The notes under the pieces: generated by a model | Told to the model about the DNA's origin: nothing | The model's input: only the letters and a program-made list of their open reading frames with translations | Databases searched by the model: none | Made by a program: the position numbers and the translations under genes | Part shown: in pieces, positions 9,982-18,099 of the stretch | Layout: each line of letters opens with the position of its first letter | How positions within the stretch are numbered: the first letter of the stretch is position 1 | NCBI GenBank assembly: GCA_019118605.1 | Contig: DWYP01000017.1 | Coordinates: 1 to 64,000, forward strand | Length of the DNA: 64,000 bases | Origin: Candidatus Alistipes faecavium | GTDB taxonomy: Bacteria; Bacteroidota; Bacteroidia; Bacteroidales; Rikenellaceae | Direction: 5' to 3'

Positions 9982-10287
9982 ATGATGAACGAGAACAACG
10001 ATGTTTTTACACTGGAGGACGAGCCGCTTGCCACCGTGGTACAGAATATGCGCAAAGGCTCTAAATGGCTCTCCGCATTTTTGGAAAGTTACCGTCCGCC
10101 GCTGGACGGGGAACGTTACCTGACGGACAGGGAGGTGGCGGAACTGCTCCGTGTAAGTCGCCGTACCTTGCAGGAATACCGTAACAACAGGGTGCTGCCC
10201 TATATCCTTTTAGGAGGAAAGGTACTTTACCCCGAATCGGGCTTGCGTGAACTGCTGGAGGCGAATTATCGCAAGCCGATAGAATAA
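9982..10287 (+). CDS. helix-turn-helix DNA-binding protein of the element
   Basis: 101 residues. The N-terminal half is acidic, with a conserved AFLESYRPPLDGERYLTDRE. The HTH (about 46-90: TDREVAELLRVSRRTLQEYRNNRVLPY) has a ...ILLGGKVLYPESGL wing. It is an excisionase/MerR-like fold, close in type to the two minus-strand xis-like proteins. It is co-oriented with the HTH gene ending at 9951 and followed by a strong terminator. A role in control of integration, excision or transfer is inferred from position. Confidence 0.8.
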   Translation: MMNENNDVFTLEDEPLATVVQNMRKGSKWLSAFLESYRPPLDGERYLTDREVAELLRVSRRTLQEYRNNRVLPYILLGGKVLYPESGLRELLEANYRKPIE

Positions 10288-10305
10288 AGGAAGTATGAAA
10301 ACGAA

Positions 10306-10352
10306 CAAAAAGGAAACGGACAACTCAAATTGGGCTGTCCGTTTCCTTTTTG
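10306..10352. terminator. bidirectional terminator
   Basis: Perfect 17-bp inverted repeat (CAAAAAGGAAACGGACA and its complement) around a 13-base loop. The U-rich arm end serves the plus-strand HTH gene, and the A-rich arm serves the convergent minus-strand gene starting at 10732. Confidence 0.85.
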
Positions 10353-10369
10353 TCGGCACGTATGCGTGT

Positions 10370-10732
10370 TCAGCAATACCCGGCTTTCCCGTTCTGTATG
10401 AACATCACGTATGCCTGTCGCTTTTCTTTCGAGAGAGCTTTACACACCAGCCAAGTGCGGAACACGTGCGTGCAGTAGGTGTTCAATCTGAAAGCGACGG
10501 GGATGATGATCTCAAGCGAGTAAACATCCGCATACAGACCGTTTTCAAGTTGAATGTAGCGGCATACCTCGTAGTCACTCAACACGTCCGCTTTGAGGAT
10601 GGCTTTAATGGCGGCGTTCACTGCCGGGACACCTGTGTGGAACAGTCCGGCGATTTCTCCGGCGGTCATCCATATCTCGTTACCGGTTACGCTGACGGTC
10701 TTGTCCTCTATAATGATTATGTCACGTTTCAT
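10370..10732 (-). CDS. conserved element protein downstream of integrase, unknown function
   Basis: 120 residues, starting MKRDIIIIEDKTVSV. The segment WMTAGEIAGLFHTGVPAVNAAIKAI looks like a helix-turn-helix, and the following YSLEIIIPVAFRLNT resembles the N-terminal region of RhuM-like proteins. There is no signal peptide. It begins 12 bases after the integrase stop and is probably in the same transcript. Homologous small proteins are familiar next to integrases of Bacteroides conjugative transposons, but I know no demonstrated function. Confidence 0.75.
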   Translation of the reverse strand: MKRDIIIIEDKTVSVTGNEIWMTAGEIAGLFHTGVPAVNAAIKAILKADVLSDYEVCRYIQLENGLYADVYSLEIIIPVAFRLNTYCTHVFRTWLVCKALSKEKRQAYVMFIQNGKAGYC

Positions 10733-10744
10733 GGCTTCTCTGTT

Positions 10745-11980
10745 TTAGATGGTACAACCTGCAAATTCCTCGATTTGGTTCAATCTCGCGGCAAGGTTCT
10801 CCATGTCTTGATTGAGCTTCTCTTTGGTTATTTTCGCGTATATCTGCGTTGTCTTTATGCTCTTGTGTCCCAGCATGGAACTGACCGTTTCGATAGGTAC
10901 GCCGTTGGAGAGGAACACCGTCGTGGCGGCCGTATGGCGGCTTTGATGCCATGTAATATGCTTGGTGATACCGCAACGCTTGGCGACGGTCCGGATTCCG
11001 GCAAGGCACGTGTTATAGTGGGGTACGGGGAATATCCTGCCGTCCCCGCACAGCCCACGGTATTTGTCGATGATGCGCTTCGCTATGTCGAGCATACGGA
11101 TGTTGGACACCACACCCGTCTTCTGGCGGTTGATGTTTATCCACTCGTGTTCGTCAAAGTAGGTACGGATATTCTCTTCCGTCAGGTTGCGCATATCGGC
11201 GAACGACAAGCCCGTGAAGGCACAGAACAGATATAAATCACGATATAGTTCCTGTTTGGCGTTCTTCAGTTTGCCTTCCATCAGCAGGCGGATTTCATCT
11301 TTCGTCAGAAAGCTGCGGGTCGTTTCCTCCTTCTTGATTTCGTACTCGCGGAACGGGTCGCGCGTGAGCCACTCGTTGTTGATGGCGATGAATACCATCG
11401 TCCGAAGCGGGCAGACATACAGCCACACGGTGTTGGTGCAGCAGTGTTTGTCCGTGCGCAGGAACATTTCAAAATCGGAAATGAAAGCGGGTGTAAGCTC
11501 TTTCAGAGCAATGTCCTTCACGTGGTAACGGATGGTAAGGAACTCTTGCAGGTGCTTGTAAACGGTTTTGTACTTCAAGAGCGTGCCTTTTGCTTTCATG
11601 CCTGCCTCCACCTGCTTGGCATAGTCCTCGTTATGCTGTTGGAATACCTGCATCAGTGTGTGGTAGCGGTGTTCCAGTCCGAGAAAGGCGTTCTTGACTT
11701 TTTCTGCCGTGACAAAGTTGTCACGCTCCATGATTTCCTGATAATGCCTGTTGATGCGCACACGCATCTTGTCAAGCATACGGTTCGTTTCAAGTGCCGC
11801 CGTGCTTCTGCCCGTGACACGTCCCCCTTTGGTGTCCCACAGTTTGGGATCGACGGTCAGTTTGCAGCTGAACTGCGTCTGGCTGCCGTCCACCGTGATG
11901 CGTCCCATGACGGGCACTGTCCCGTCCTTTTTCACTACCTGACGTTTGAGGTAGTAGATAACTGAAAATGTACTCTTCAT
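10745..11980 (-). CDS. tyrosine recombinase / integrase (IntDOT-type)
   Basis: 411 residues from the ATG at 11980 (MKSTFSVIYYLKRQ); a 26-residue upstream extension is open but atypical. The N-terminal region is an arm-binding domain, residues ~100-200 a SAM-like core-binding domain and ~210-411 the catalytic domain. The C-terminal box is intact: HQSRHTAAT, LGHKSIKTTQIY, with nucleophile tyrosine about residue 381. The first catalytic arginine motif reads FTGLSFADM rather than TGLRxSE, so the usual Arg I is Ser; the same substitution is known in IntDOT of CTnDOT. It catalyses insertion and excision of the element. As the outermost element gene here, it marks the junction side. Confidence 0.92.
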   Translation of the reverse strand: MKSTFSVIYYLKRQVVKKDGTVPVMGRITVDGSQTQFSCKLTVDPKLWDTKGGRVTGRSTAALETNRMLDKMRVRINRHYQEIMERDNFVTAEKVKNAFLGLEHRYHTLMQVFQQHNEDYAKQVEAGMKAKGTLLKYKTVYKHLQEFLTIRYHVKDIALKELTPAFISDFEMFLRTDKHCCTNTVWLYVCPLRTMVFIAINNEWLTRDPFREYEIKKEETTRSFLTKDEIRLLMEGKLKNAKQELYRDLYLFCAFTGLSFADMRNLTEENIRTYFDEHEWININRQKTGVVSNIRMLDIAKRIIDKYRGLCGDGRIFPVPHYNTCLAGIRTVAKRCGITKHITWHQSRHTAATTVFLSNGVPIETVSSMLGHKSIKTTQIYAKITKEKLNQDMENLAARLNQIEEFAGCTI

Positions 11981-12494
11981 CGTCCTTAATTTTTTAGGTT
12001 CAAAATTAGTCGGTGAAGAATCCTTCGTCGGTACGCAAAACACGGAGGAACGGCGCAATCTTTTTCCGTAACCGGATTTGTTGCGTGAGTTGTCAGTAAC
12101 TCACTATATCACAATGCCTTGTTTTTCCATTCTTACCCATTTCGTCACCTCTATGGTGTGGTTACGAACAAGTAACGCAGCGGCGTCTTAATTTGGCTTT
12201 TGCAAGGATTGTGGTGGCGTTGGAGATAATCGGCAGCTTAAATGAAACCTCTGTAAATCAATTCTATTACTTCATTCTTCCGTATTCCACTTTTTTGTAG
12301 TAACTTTGTAGATAAAATATACACTTTTTTTCCAGGCCTGGCAAAAGGCTTTTTTGGACGTCTTGCGGTGTAAATATATGATCTGTAAATATTTAAGATT
12401 TGCAAGGCGACTGTTTCCCCTCTTTGCCGCATAAATATGAGACGGGATTTTTGCTAATAGCGATGATATTTTCTTTCCCCGGAAGGGGGATTCG
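11981..12494. other. gene-free element end, likely carrying the attachment site
   Basis: This AT-rich stretch between integrase and the first chromosomal promoter holds no convincing gene. IntDOT-type recombinases use a core of the form GTAnnTTTGC. Near matches are GTAACTTTGT at 12300-12309 and GTACTTTTGT at 12494-12503, the latter overlapping the promoter of the next gene. A short inverted repeat (TGAGTT / AACTCA) lies near 12087-12104. The other element end is outside the window, so the direct repeat that would prove the junction cannot be checked. Confidence 0.35.
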
Positions 12495-12502
12495 TACTTT
12501 TG
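12495..12502 (+). promoter_or_regulatory. -7 box TACTTTTG of the polysaccharide locus
   Basis: Fits TAnnTTTG, 43 bases before the ATG at 12546, with only a weak T-rich -33 region. It argues against the earlier in-frame ATG at 12504, which would lie at the transcription start. Confidence 0.5.
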
Positions 12503-12545
12503 TATGGGGCGCTTTTCCCCCGCACCTTCCATTTCCCACCTTAAT

Positions 12546-14627
12546 ATGATGAAACTTCGATTCACAGTACTTTTCTGCTTGTGCACGATAATGTGGAGCC
12601 CGGCATCCGCCGGATCCTTCGGGAGCCGCATCTACATCAAAACTCCCGGGAATCCGTCCCGGGTCTACGACCTACAGCCCCAGTCTCCGGGGAGCTCCGT
12701 CCTGAATGCCGGAGAGGATCTGCCGCTGTCGATCCGCTGCGAAAGTTTCCGCAAAGGCTCCGAAACGAAAATCATCCTTACCATAACGGCCGCCGAACGG
12801 GTCTATTATCATCTGGAGCATATTTATCGGACGGAATTTGCTCACGACGACTGTCAGTTCTATATGCCGGGGTTTTGGTATCACCGGAACCTGAGATCTC
12901 CGAAAGAGGCCCCTTCGTTCCATACCGGCGACAGCTGGCAGGTTAGGGAAGACCGTTTGAGCGCACCGCTTACCGGAATCTACGATGAACCGTCGGGACG
13001 ATACTGTGCGGTACTGCGGACAGACAGCCTTCCGCAGGATGCACTCGCCTGCCACAATTCCGGGGAGGTCATTCTTTCGGGATATACCTCTTTGGGATTT
13101 ACCGGCTTCCGGAATGTCGACAGCCGCGCGGCGCTTGTTTTCGGATACCCCTGGAGCGAAGCGCCCCGTTCTTACATCCGCAAGTTGACTCTTGCTCCGG
13201 AGGTGCGCACTTTCGACAAACTGGAGAAAGGAGAGATGCGCCGACTGTCGTGGTCTGTTTTCGAAGGTGGGAGCGATTCCTATTCCGCGATGGTCTCCTC
13301 GCTCTGGAGCCTGTCATTCGACCGTCTCGATCCGCAGCCTCTTGCCGTCCGTTATACGCCCGCTGCGGCCAAATCGCTCCTGTCGCAGTATTTCGCCCGG
13401 AGTTATGTGGATGACTACCCCCTGAAATTTTATTCGGGAGTGGAACTTCGTACCGATGACCCCCGGAGCAACGGAATTGCGGAGGTCGGGTTTATCGGCC
13501 GGGTCCTGTTGAATGCCTTCAACGCATGGGAATACGGATCACAGACCGAACAAGCGGAACTGGCCCGCAACGCCCGCTCCGTTTTCGACAGTTATCTGCA
13601 GTACGGTTTCACTCCGGGAGGATTGCTCCGGGAGGTTGTGGACTTCCGGCAGCAGCGGGAGCCCGATGTCTACAGCATCCGCCGGCAGTCCGAGGGTGTT
13701 TACGCCCTGCTGACCTACCTTGCCTACGAAAAGAGCTACGGCCGTACTCATCGCGCCTGGGAGAGCCGGATCAAAACCCTGCTGGATCGGTTCCTGCAGC
13801 TTCAGCAGGCCGACGGGAGCTTTCCGCGGAAATTCCGTGACGATTTGAGCATTGTCGACTCCACGGGCGGGAGCACGCCGTCCGCGACACTACCCCTGGC
13901 CATGGCCTACGCCTATTTCCAGGATGAATCCTATCTGGAGGCCGCACGCCGTACGGCCATCTATCTGGAACACGCGATCATCTCTGCGGCGGACTATTTT
14001 TCCTCGACGCTCGATGCCAACTGCGAGGATAAGGAGGCTTCGCTCTACGCCGCGACGGCGATGTATTATATGGCCCGGATCACAAAGGGTGCGGAGCGCC
14101 GGCACTATACGGATCTGTGTCGGCAGGCAGCCAGCTTCGCCTTATCCTGGTATTACCTCTGGGACGTGCCGTTCGCTCCGGGCCAGATGCTCGGCGACTT
14201 GGGTTTCCATACCCGCGGCTGGGGCAATGTCTCGGTGGAAAACAACCACGTCGACGTCTTTGTTTTCGAATTTGCCTCGGTACTCGACTGGTTGTCTAAA
14301 ACCTGCGGCGAACCCCGCTTTTCCCTCATGAGTGCCGTGATCCGGAGTTCCATGCTGCAACTCATACCGTCCGAAGAGATGATGTTCGGCATCGGCCGTG
14401 TCGGCTATTGTCCCGAAGTGGTACAACACACGACTTGGGACTATGGGAAGAACGGCAAAGGGTTCTACAACGATATTTTCGCTCCGGGCTGGACTGTGGC
14501 GTCGTTGTGGCAGCTGCTCAGCCCGAATCGGGTCGAAGAGTTTTTCTCATCGTGTCGGACGGAATGCCCGTGCGGTCGCTCCGGCGGGAAACGTTCGCAA
14601 CAACCTTTGAAACAACCGAACCAGTGA
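12546..14627 (+). CDS. secreted (alpha/alpha)6-like protein of unknown family, putative glycosidase or lyase
   Basis: 693 residues with a signal peptide (MMKLRFTVLFCLCTIMWSPASAG) and no lipobox, so probably periplasmic. The N-terminal ~300 residues look beta-rich. The rest (about 320-660) has repeated helical hairpins with aromatic and acidic residues typical of six-hairpin glycosidases: YLQYGFTPGGLL, QQADGSFPRKF, LDANCEDKEASLYAA, GWGNVSVENNHVDVF. I cannot assign it to a named CAZy family. Candidate catalytic acids are in NCEDKEA and VENNHVDVFVFE. It opens the locus 309 bases before susC, and neighbouring GH89 and GH20 enzymes suggest it acts on the same GlcNAc-rich glycan. The C-terminal tail is low-complexity and Cys/Gln-rich. 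Confidence 0.75.
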   Translation: MMKLRFTVLFCLCTIMWSPASAGSFGSRIYIKTPGNPSRVYDLQPQSPGSSVLNAGEDLPLSIRCESFRKGSETKIILTITAAERVYYHLEHIYRTEFAHDDCQFYMPGFWYHRNLRSPKEAPSFHTGDSWQVREDRLSAPLTGIYDEPSGRYCAVLRTDSLPQDALACHNSGEVILSGYTSLGFTGFRNVDSRAALVFGYPWSEAPRSYIRKLTLAPEVRTFDKLEKGEMRRLSWSVFEGGSDSYSAMVSSLWSLSFDRLDPQPLAVRYTPAAAKSLLSQYFARSYVDDYPLKFYSGVELRTDDPRSNGIAEVGFIGRVLLNAFNAWEYGSQTEQAELARNARSVFDSYLQYGFTPGGLLREVVDFRQQREPDVYSIRRQSEGVYALLTYLAYEKSYGRTHRAWESRIKTLLDRFLQLQQADGSFPRKFRDDLSIVDSTGGSTPSATLPLAMAYAYFQDESYLEAARRTAIYLEHAIISAADYFSSTLDANCEDKEASLYAATAMYYMARITKGAERRHYTDLCRQAASFALSWYYLWDVPFAPGQMLGDLGFHTRGWGNVSVENNHVDVFVFEFASVLDWLSKTCGEPRFSLMSAVIRSSMLQLIPSEEMMFGIGRVGYCPEVVQHTTWDYGKNGKGFYNDIFAPGWTVASLWQLLSPNRVEEFFSSCRTECPCGRSGGKRSQQPLKQPNQ

Positions 14628-14936
14628 TCATAACCTTAAAACTTTACGCACATGATTTATGTTGATGACGGATAATCGGTTTCAGAAACCGGACTATCCA
14701 TCGGTTCCCGGGATTCGCAGGGCCGGATTCCTGCATGCGGGCCGTTTTAAAACCTGCTCCCGGTTGTTAGTTCGTGCCGGGAGGGTATGAGAGAACCCTG
14801 TTCTTCGTGCAATTTATCCTCTGTTTTACGAATCAAAACCGTAGTTTATGGCATATTTTTATTAAATTCTGACATCAAATATTCCTAACCTACCACCCCG
14901 TGAGATCTTGAAACCTTCATTAAATCGAATCAATTC
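14628..14936 (+). promoter_or_regulatory. susC upstream region with palindromes
   Basis: 309 bases without a gene. It holds a 15-base palindrome CGGTTTCAGAAACCG at 14677-14691, flanked by GGATA (14670-14674) and TATCC (14695-14699), which extends the symmetry. A second hairpin, CTCCCGG / CCGGGAG, lies at 14757-14783. No clear TAnnTTTG box was found. The palindrome is a candidate operator for a regulator encoded elsewhere, since none is in the locus. Confidence 0.4.
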
Positions 14937-17900
14937 ATGGAGAAACATACCAAAACCAACCGGAAACAGGAGAGAATATCATGTGCTCTTTTTTCGTTCA
15001 TACTATTCTTCTCCATCTCGGGACTGCAACCGATTTTTGCCAGTGACGCCCATCGGGGACAATCTATAACCGCCCAACGGCCGGAAGATCCTCCTGCGGG
15101 ATCGAAAGCGGCCGACGACGACTCCTACGTATTGGCGAAAGGTATTGTCACCGACCCTTCGGGCGTACCTCTGCCGGGCGTTTCGGTCCTTGTCAAGAAC
15201 AGCTATCAGGGAACCACGACCAACATCGACGGCGCCTTCAGCCTGTATGTGCCCCGAAAGGGAGCCACGCTGCAGTTCTCCTTTATCGGATACACAACGG
15301 TGGAAATTTCCGAGTCCATTGGCAGCAATATGGTCGTCCAGTTGGCGGAGGACGCCAAACAGGTCGAGGAGGTCGTTGTGGTCGGTTACGGCGTGCAGAA
15401 GAAGATGACCGTGACGGGCGCTGTTTCCACGGCGAAGATCAAGGAGATCTCGAAGGTGGCGACGCCCTCCCTGTCGAACGCCATTGCCGGCCAGATGCCG
15501 GGTATCATCAGCCGTCAGGCCAGCGGTGAACCGGGATACGATGCCGCCCAGATCTATATTCGGGGTATCGCGACGTGGGGGAACCAGAATCCGCTGATTC
15601 TTGTCGACGGCATTGAGCGGGACCTGAACCAGATCAACGCCCAGGAGATCGACAGCTTTACGATCCTGAAGGATGCCTCGGCGACGGCCGTCTACGGAGC
15701 CCGCGGCGCCAACGGTGTGATCCTCATCACGACGAAACGGGGCAAAGTCGGGGCTCCGAAAATTACGTTCCGTTCCGAAACGGCCCTGCTGACGGCCCTG
15801 CGGCGTGCGGAATACATCGACGGGTACTCCTATGCCTCGCTGATGAACGAGGCGCGGATCTTCAACGGCGAGGATCCGCGGTGGACCGACGAGGAACTGC
15901 AGAAATACAAGGACGGATCGGATCCCTACCTTTATCCGAACGTCGACTGGATGGACGAGGTGCTGAAAAAGCATACTATGCAGACGATCAACAATCTGAG
16001 CGTCAGCGGGGGAACAGACATCATCCAGTACTACATGAACGTGGGCTTCACCTACCAGAACGGCCTGTACCGCGAGGATCCGAACAACAAGTTCAACACG
16101 AACTCCAGCATGAAGCGTTACAACTTCCGCAACAATGTCGACGTGAAGCTGTCGAAAAGCCTGACCATGCAGCTGGGGCTCGGAGCGATTGTTCAGAACG
16201 GCCATTATCCGGGTTTCTCGACGAGCGAGATCTTCAATTCGATCAACCTCATCTCGCCGATCTCCTATCCGAAACTGAATCCGGACGGTACGCCGGGCGG
16301 ATCGCAGACCTATGTCGGCCATAATCCGTGGGGACGTTCCACGCAGTCGGGATATTCGACGCAGGACCACGTGACCGTGCAGGCGAATCTGGGCATCAAC
16401 TGGGATCTGTCGTTCCTGCTGAAGGGCCTCTCCGTCCGGGGGCTGTTCTCCTACGACCGTTATGCCGCCACGTACAACAACCGTCCCAAGGAGTTCGTCG
16501 TCAAGCGATACCTCGGGAAGGACCCGGAGACGGGGGATGATCTCTACAGCCCGATCTACCGTGAGGAGCAGCCGCTGGGCTATTCGCAGTCGACGACGAC
16601 CAACCGGGCGCAGTACTCCGAGGCGCAGATCAATTACGCGCGGACCTTCGGACAGCATCAGGTGACGGCGATGGTTCTCGTCAACCAGCGGGAATATGTC
16701 GACCTTTCGGCCGCGGACTCCCGGGCCAACATTCCCTACCGCCGCATGGGTCTGGCCGGACGTGTGACCTATAATTTCGGGGAGCGCTATCTGGTGGAGG
16801 GGAACTTCGGATACAACGGGTCCGAGAACTTCAAACGCGGGAAACAGTTCGGATTCTTCCCCTCCGTGTCGCTGGGATGGGTCGTTTCCAACGAGCCGTT
16901 CTTCAAGGTGAATGCCATCAACCGCCTGAAGCTGCGCGTTTCGCACGGACTGGTCGGTAATGATGTGCTGGGCATCCGTTTCGGGTTCCTGAGCACGATC
17001 AACACGCAGGGACAATCCTATTATTTCGGAGATACGCAACAGCTGTATGCGGGCATGGAGGAGAATGCGATCGGTAATCCGAATCTTACGTGGGAGAAAT
17101 CCCGGAAGACGGATATCGGCCTGGATCTGGGACTGTTCCAGGACCGTGTGGTTCTGCAACTGGACTTCTTCAAGGAGAAGCGTTCGGATATTCTGATCCA
17201 GCGCGGGACGATCCCGAGTGCGACGGGTATCTACCCGTGGTCGATTCCCTATGGGAACCTGGGGCGTGCCGACAACAAGGGTTTGGACGCCATGCTGGAG
17301 ATCCGCAACACGACACCCGGAGGGTTCTTCTATTCGTTGAGGGGCAACTTCACGTTCGCGCGGAACAAGATCATCGAGAACGACGAGCCGAAACCCGCCT
17401 ATCCCTACCTGTCGAACAAGGGTTTGAGCATCGGACAGTATGTGGGATTCGTTGCCGAAGGATTCTTCAAGGACCAGGAGGAGATCGACGCCAGTCCGCT
17501 CCAGACCTTCGGGACACCGCGGCCCGGCGACGTACGCTACAAGGACATCAACGGCGACGGACAGATCGATTCCTACGACCAGGTGCCGATCGGCTATGCA
17601 CGCCTTCCGGAGATCTCTTTCGGTTTCGGCGGAACGATCGCCTACAAGGGATTCGACTGCAGCGTTTTCTTCTCCGGCGCGGCCAATACGTCGATCAACC
17701 TGGCAGGATACGGCATGTGGGCGTTCTACGACGGCCTGGGCTCGAACAACGTGCTGAAGGAGTATTACGACAACCGTTGGACACCCGGGCGGACCGATGC
17801 GAAATACCCGGCTATCGACGTGGGCAACAACCCGAACAACTTCGTGACCTCCACCGTGTGGATGAAGAACGGCAACTACCTGCGTCTGCGCAATGCCGAG

Positions 17901-18086
17901 ATCGGCTACACGTTCCCCGACGCGGTGATCAACAAGCTGCACATTTCCGGTTTGCGGCTGTTCGTCAACGGCACCAATCTGCTGACGTTCGACTACATCA
18001 AGATCATCGATCCGGAATCGAACGACGGCACGGGCGCCTATCCTCTGCAAAGAAGTGTGAATATAGGAGTACAGATTGATTTCTAA
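14937..18086 (+). CDS. SusC-like TonB-dependent outer-membrane transporter
   Basis: 1049 residues with an N-terminal signal sequence. It contains a carboxypeptidase-D regulatory-like domain (about 65-145: GIVTDPSGVPLPGVSVLVKN), then the SusC signature VVVVGYGVQKKMTVTGAVS, a plug domain (about 160-275, ending YGARGANGVILITTKRG) and a large beta-barrel ending in an aromatic residue (VQIDF). It imports oligosaccharides across the outer membrane using TonB energy, working as a pair with the SusD-like lipoprotein that starts 13 bases downstream. It is the largest gene of the GlcNAc-glycan locus. Length and order are typical of Bacteroidota SusC. Confidence 0.96.
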   Translation: MEKHTKTNRKQERISCALFSFILFFSISGLQPIFASDAHRGQSITAQRPEDPPAGSKAADDDSYVLAKGIVTDPSGVPLPGVSVLVKNSYQGTTTNIDGAFSLYVPRKGATLQFSFIGYTTVEISESIGSNMVVQLAEDAKQVEEVVVVGYGVQKKMTVTGAVSTAKIKEISKVATPSLSNAIAGQMPGIISRQASGEPGYDAAQIYIRGIATWGNQNPLILVDGIERDLNQINAQEIDSFTILKDASATAVYGARGANGVILITTKRGKVGAPKITFRSETALLTALRRAEYIDGYSYASLMNEARIFNGEDPRWTDEELQKYKDGSDPYLYPNVDWMDEVLKKHTMQTINNLSVSGGTDIIQYYMNVGFTYQNGLYREDPNNKFNTNSSMKRYNFRNNVDVKLSKSLTMQLGLGAIVQNGHYPGFSTSEIFNSINLISPISYPKLNPDGTPGGSQTYVGHNPWGRSTQSGYSTQDHVTVQANLGINWDLSFLLKGLSVRGLFSYDRYAATYNNRPKEFVVKRYLGKDPETGDDLYSPIYREEQPLGYSQSTTTNRAQYSEAQINYARTFGQHQVTAMVLVNQREYVDLSAADSRANIPYRRMGLAGRVTYNFGERYLVEGNFGYNGSENFKRGKQFGFFPSVSLGWVVSNEPFFKVNAINRLKLRVSHGLVGNDVLGIRFGFLSTINTQGQSYYFGDTQQLYAGMEENAIGNPNLTWEKSRKTDIGLDLGLFQDRVVLQLDFFKEKRSDILIQRGTIPSATGIYPWSIPYGNLGRADNKGLDAMLEIRNTTPGGFFYSLRGNFTFARNKIIENDEPKPAYPYLSNKGLSIGQYVGFVAEGFFKDQEEIDASPLQTFGTPRPGDVRYKDINGDGQIDSYDQVPIGYARLPEISFGFGGTIAYKGFDCSVFFSGAANTSINLAGYGMWAFYDGLGSNNVLKEYYDNRWTPGRTDAKYPAIDVGNNPNNFVTSTVWMKNGNYLRLRNAEIGYTFPDAVINKLHISGLRLFVNGTNLLTFDYIKIIDPESNDGTGAYPLQRSVNIGVQIDF

Positions 18087-18099
18087 AAAAGACGATTCT

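Noticed and set aside
10295..11236. A plus-strand frame of 313 codons opposite the integrase.
   Set aside because: Antisense to a clear tyrosine recombinase, and it begins in the terminator hairpin.
12238..12631. Small minus-strand frames between integrase and the glycan locus.
   Set aside because: They are AT-rich, with low-complexity Lys/Arg translation, overlap the plus-strand promoter and signal-peptide coding region, and show no family match.
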